Source: Thioclava sediminum (GTDB lineage Bacteria > Pseudomonadota > Alphaproteobacteria > Rhodobacterales > Rhodobacteraceae). Taken from it: DNA of 64,000 nt. Under the pieces are notes generated by a model. It was not told the origin of the DNA, did no database searches, and saw only the letters and a list, made by a program, of their open reading frames with translations. The number at the start of each line of letters is the position of its first letter. The stretch's first letter is position 1. The DNA is taken from contig NZ_MPZV01000002.1 in NCBI RefSeq assembly GCF_002020355.1, forward strand, positions 310,001 through 374,000, in the 5' to 3' direction. Position numbers and translations under genes: made by a program. Of this stretch, positions 63,821-64,000 are shown in pieces.

Positions 63821-64000
63821 TCACATTCCGAAATAGGCGTTCTCCAGCACCTTGATCTCCCCGATCTCATTGACCAGAGCGAGATCGAACCGGACCTTGC
63901 GATTGCAGTTTGCCGGAGCGGGATGTCGCATCAGGTATTCTTCGACCGAAATGCATATCCGGCGCATCTGGCGCTGCGAGAGACGTTCCGCGGCGCGGGC
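63821..64000 (-). CDS. YraN family protein (UPF0102), partial (N-terminus outside window)
   Basis: The last 59 residues are visible. The ERLSQRQMRRICISVEEYLMRHP stretch and NCNRKVRFDLALVNEIGEIKVLENAYF at the C-terminus match the YraN family of predicted endonuclease-fold proteins. It runs off the window edge at its 5' end. Upstream of gshB on the same strand with about 70 bases between. Confidence 0.8.
   Translation of the reverse strand, partial: ARAAERLSQRQMRRICISVEEYLMRHPAPANCNRKVRFDLALVNEIGEIKVLENAYFGM

Overview
The window is GC-rich, gene-dense chromosomal DNA from an alphaproteobacterium, most likely order Rhodobacterales. The evidence is an RpoHII-type heat-shock sigma factor next to a ChaN-like gene, tandem DUF6455 genes, DUF1467/DUF2254/DUF4396 membrane proteins, an FAD/GcvT dimethylglycine-dehydrogenase-like enzyme, and a succinoglycan-type exo gene set. 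I cannot name the genus. I saw no rRNA, tRNA, CRISPR array, transposase or phage gene.

Positions 1-28087 are an exopolysaccharide (EPS) locus of succinoglycan (Exo) type. It runs in short blocks of alternating strand: a partial glycosyltransferase (-); ExoL/ExoA/ExoM/ExoP-like genes and a SyrA/ExoX-like small membrane protein (+); two ExoO/ExoU-like glycosyltransferases (one per strand); ExoK-like glycanase and ExoQ-like polymerase (+); ExoF-like export protein and ExoY-like priming transferase (-); a sulfotransferase-like gene and a Wzx/ExoT-like flippase (+); a second sulfotransferase-like gene (-); GT2 and GT8 genes (+); and an ExoZ-like acyltransferase (-).

Embedded in that locus (7544-14628) is what looks like a complete lasso-peptide cluster, the most interesting thing in the window. 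A 44-aa precursor (13041-13175, minus) carries a YxxPxLxxxG leader motif, a Thr at -2, a core starting with Gly and having Asp at core position 9, and a C-terminal Ser. Downstream on the same strand are a hairpin, a PqqD-type recognition element (B1), a transglutaminase-like leader peptidase (B2), an asparagine-synthetase-like cyclase (C), an HPr-kinase-like tailoring kinase (K) and an ABC exporter (D). From B2 to D each gene overlaps the next by 4 bp. Divergently from the precursor runs an unrecognised 56-aa ORF overlapping a nucleotidyltransferase gene, which overlaps a GT2 gene. I infer a tail-phosphorylated, possibly further decorated lasso peptide made from inside an EPS locus.

Positions 28374-64000 are mostly core or conserved genes: tandem DUF6455, DUF2254, an M48 lipoprotein protease, a DUF167 protein, nitroreductase, an EI24 protein, DUF4396, DUF1467 with methylmalonyl-CoA epimerase, a response regulator, hemerythrin, aspS, CFA synthase, carB, an outer-membrane protein, GH25 muramidase, an EF-hand protein, an AhpD-like protein, the FAD/GcvT dehydrogenase, a double PRC-barrel stress-type protein, a 2-hydroxyacid dehydrogenase, an SH3 protein, a cation-efflux protein, an M3 peptidase, a MoeB/ThiF protein, dut, coaBC, ChaN-like, rpoH, comM, an esterase, gshB and a partial YraN gene. 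Three copies of an intergenic imperfect-palindrome repeat (near 45966, 53161 and 56897) and several intrinsic terminators lie between these genes.
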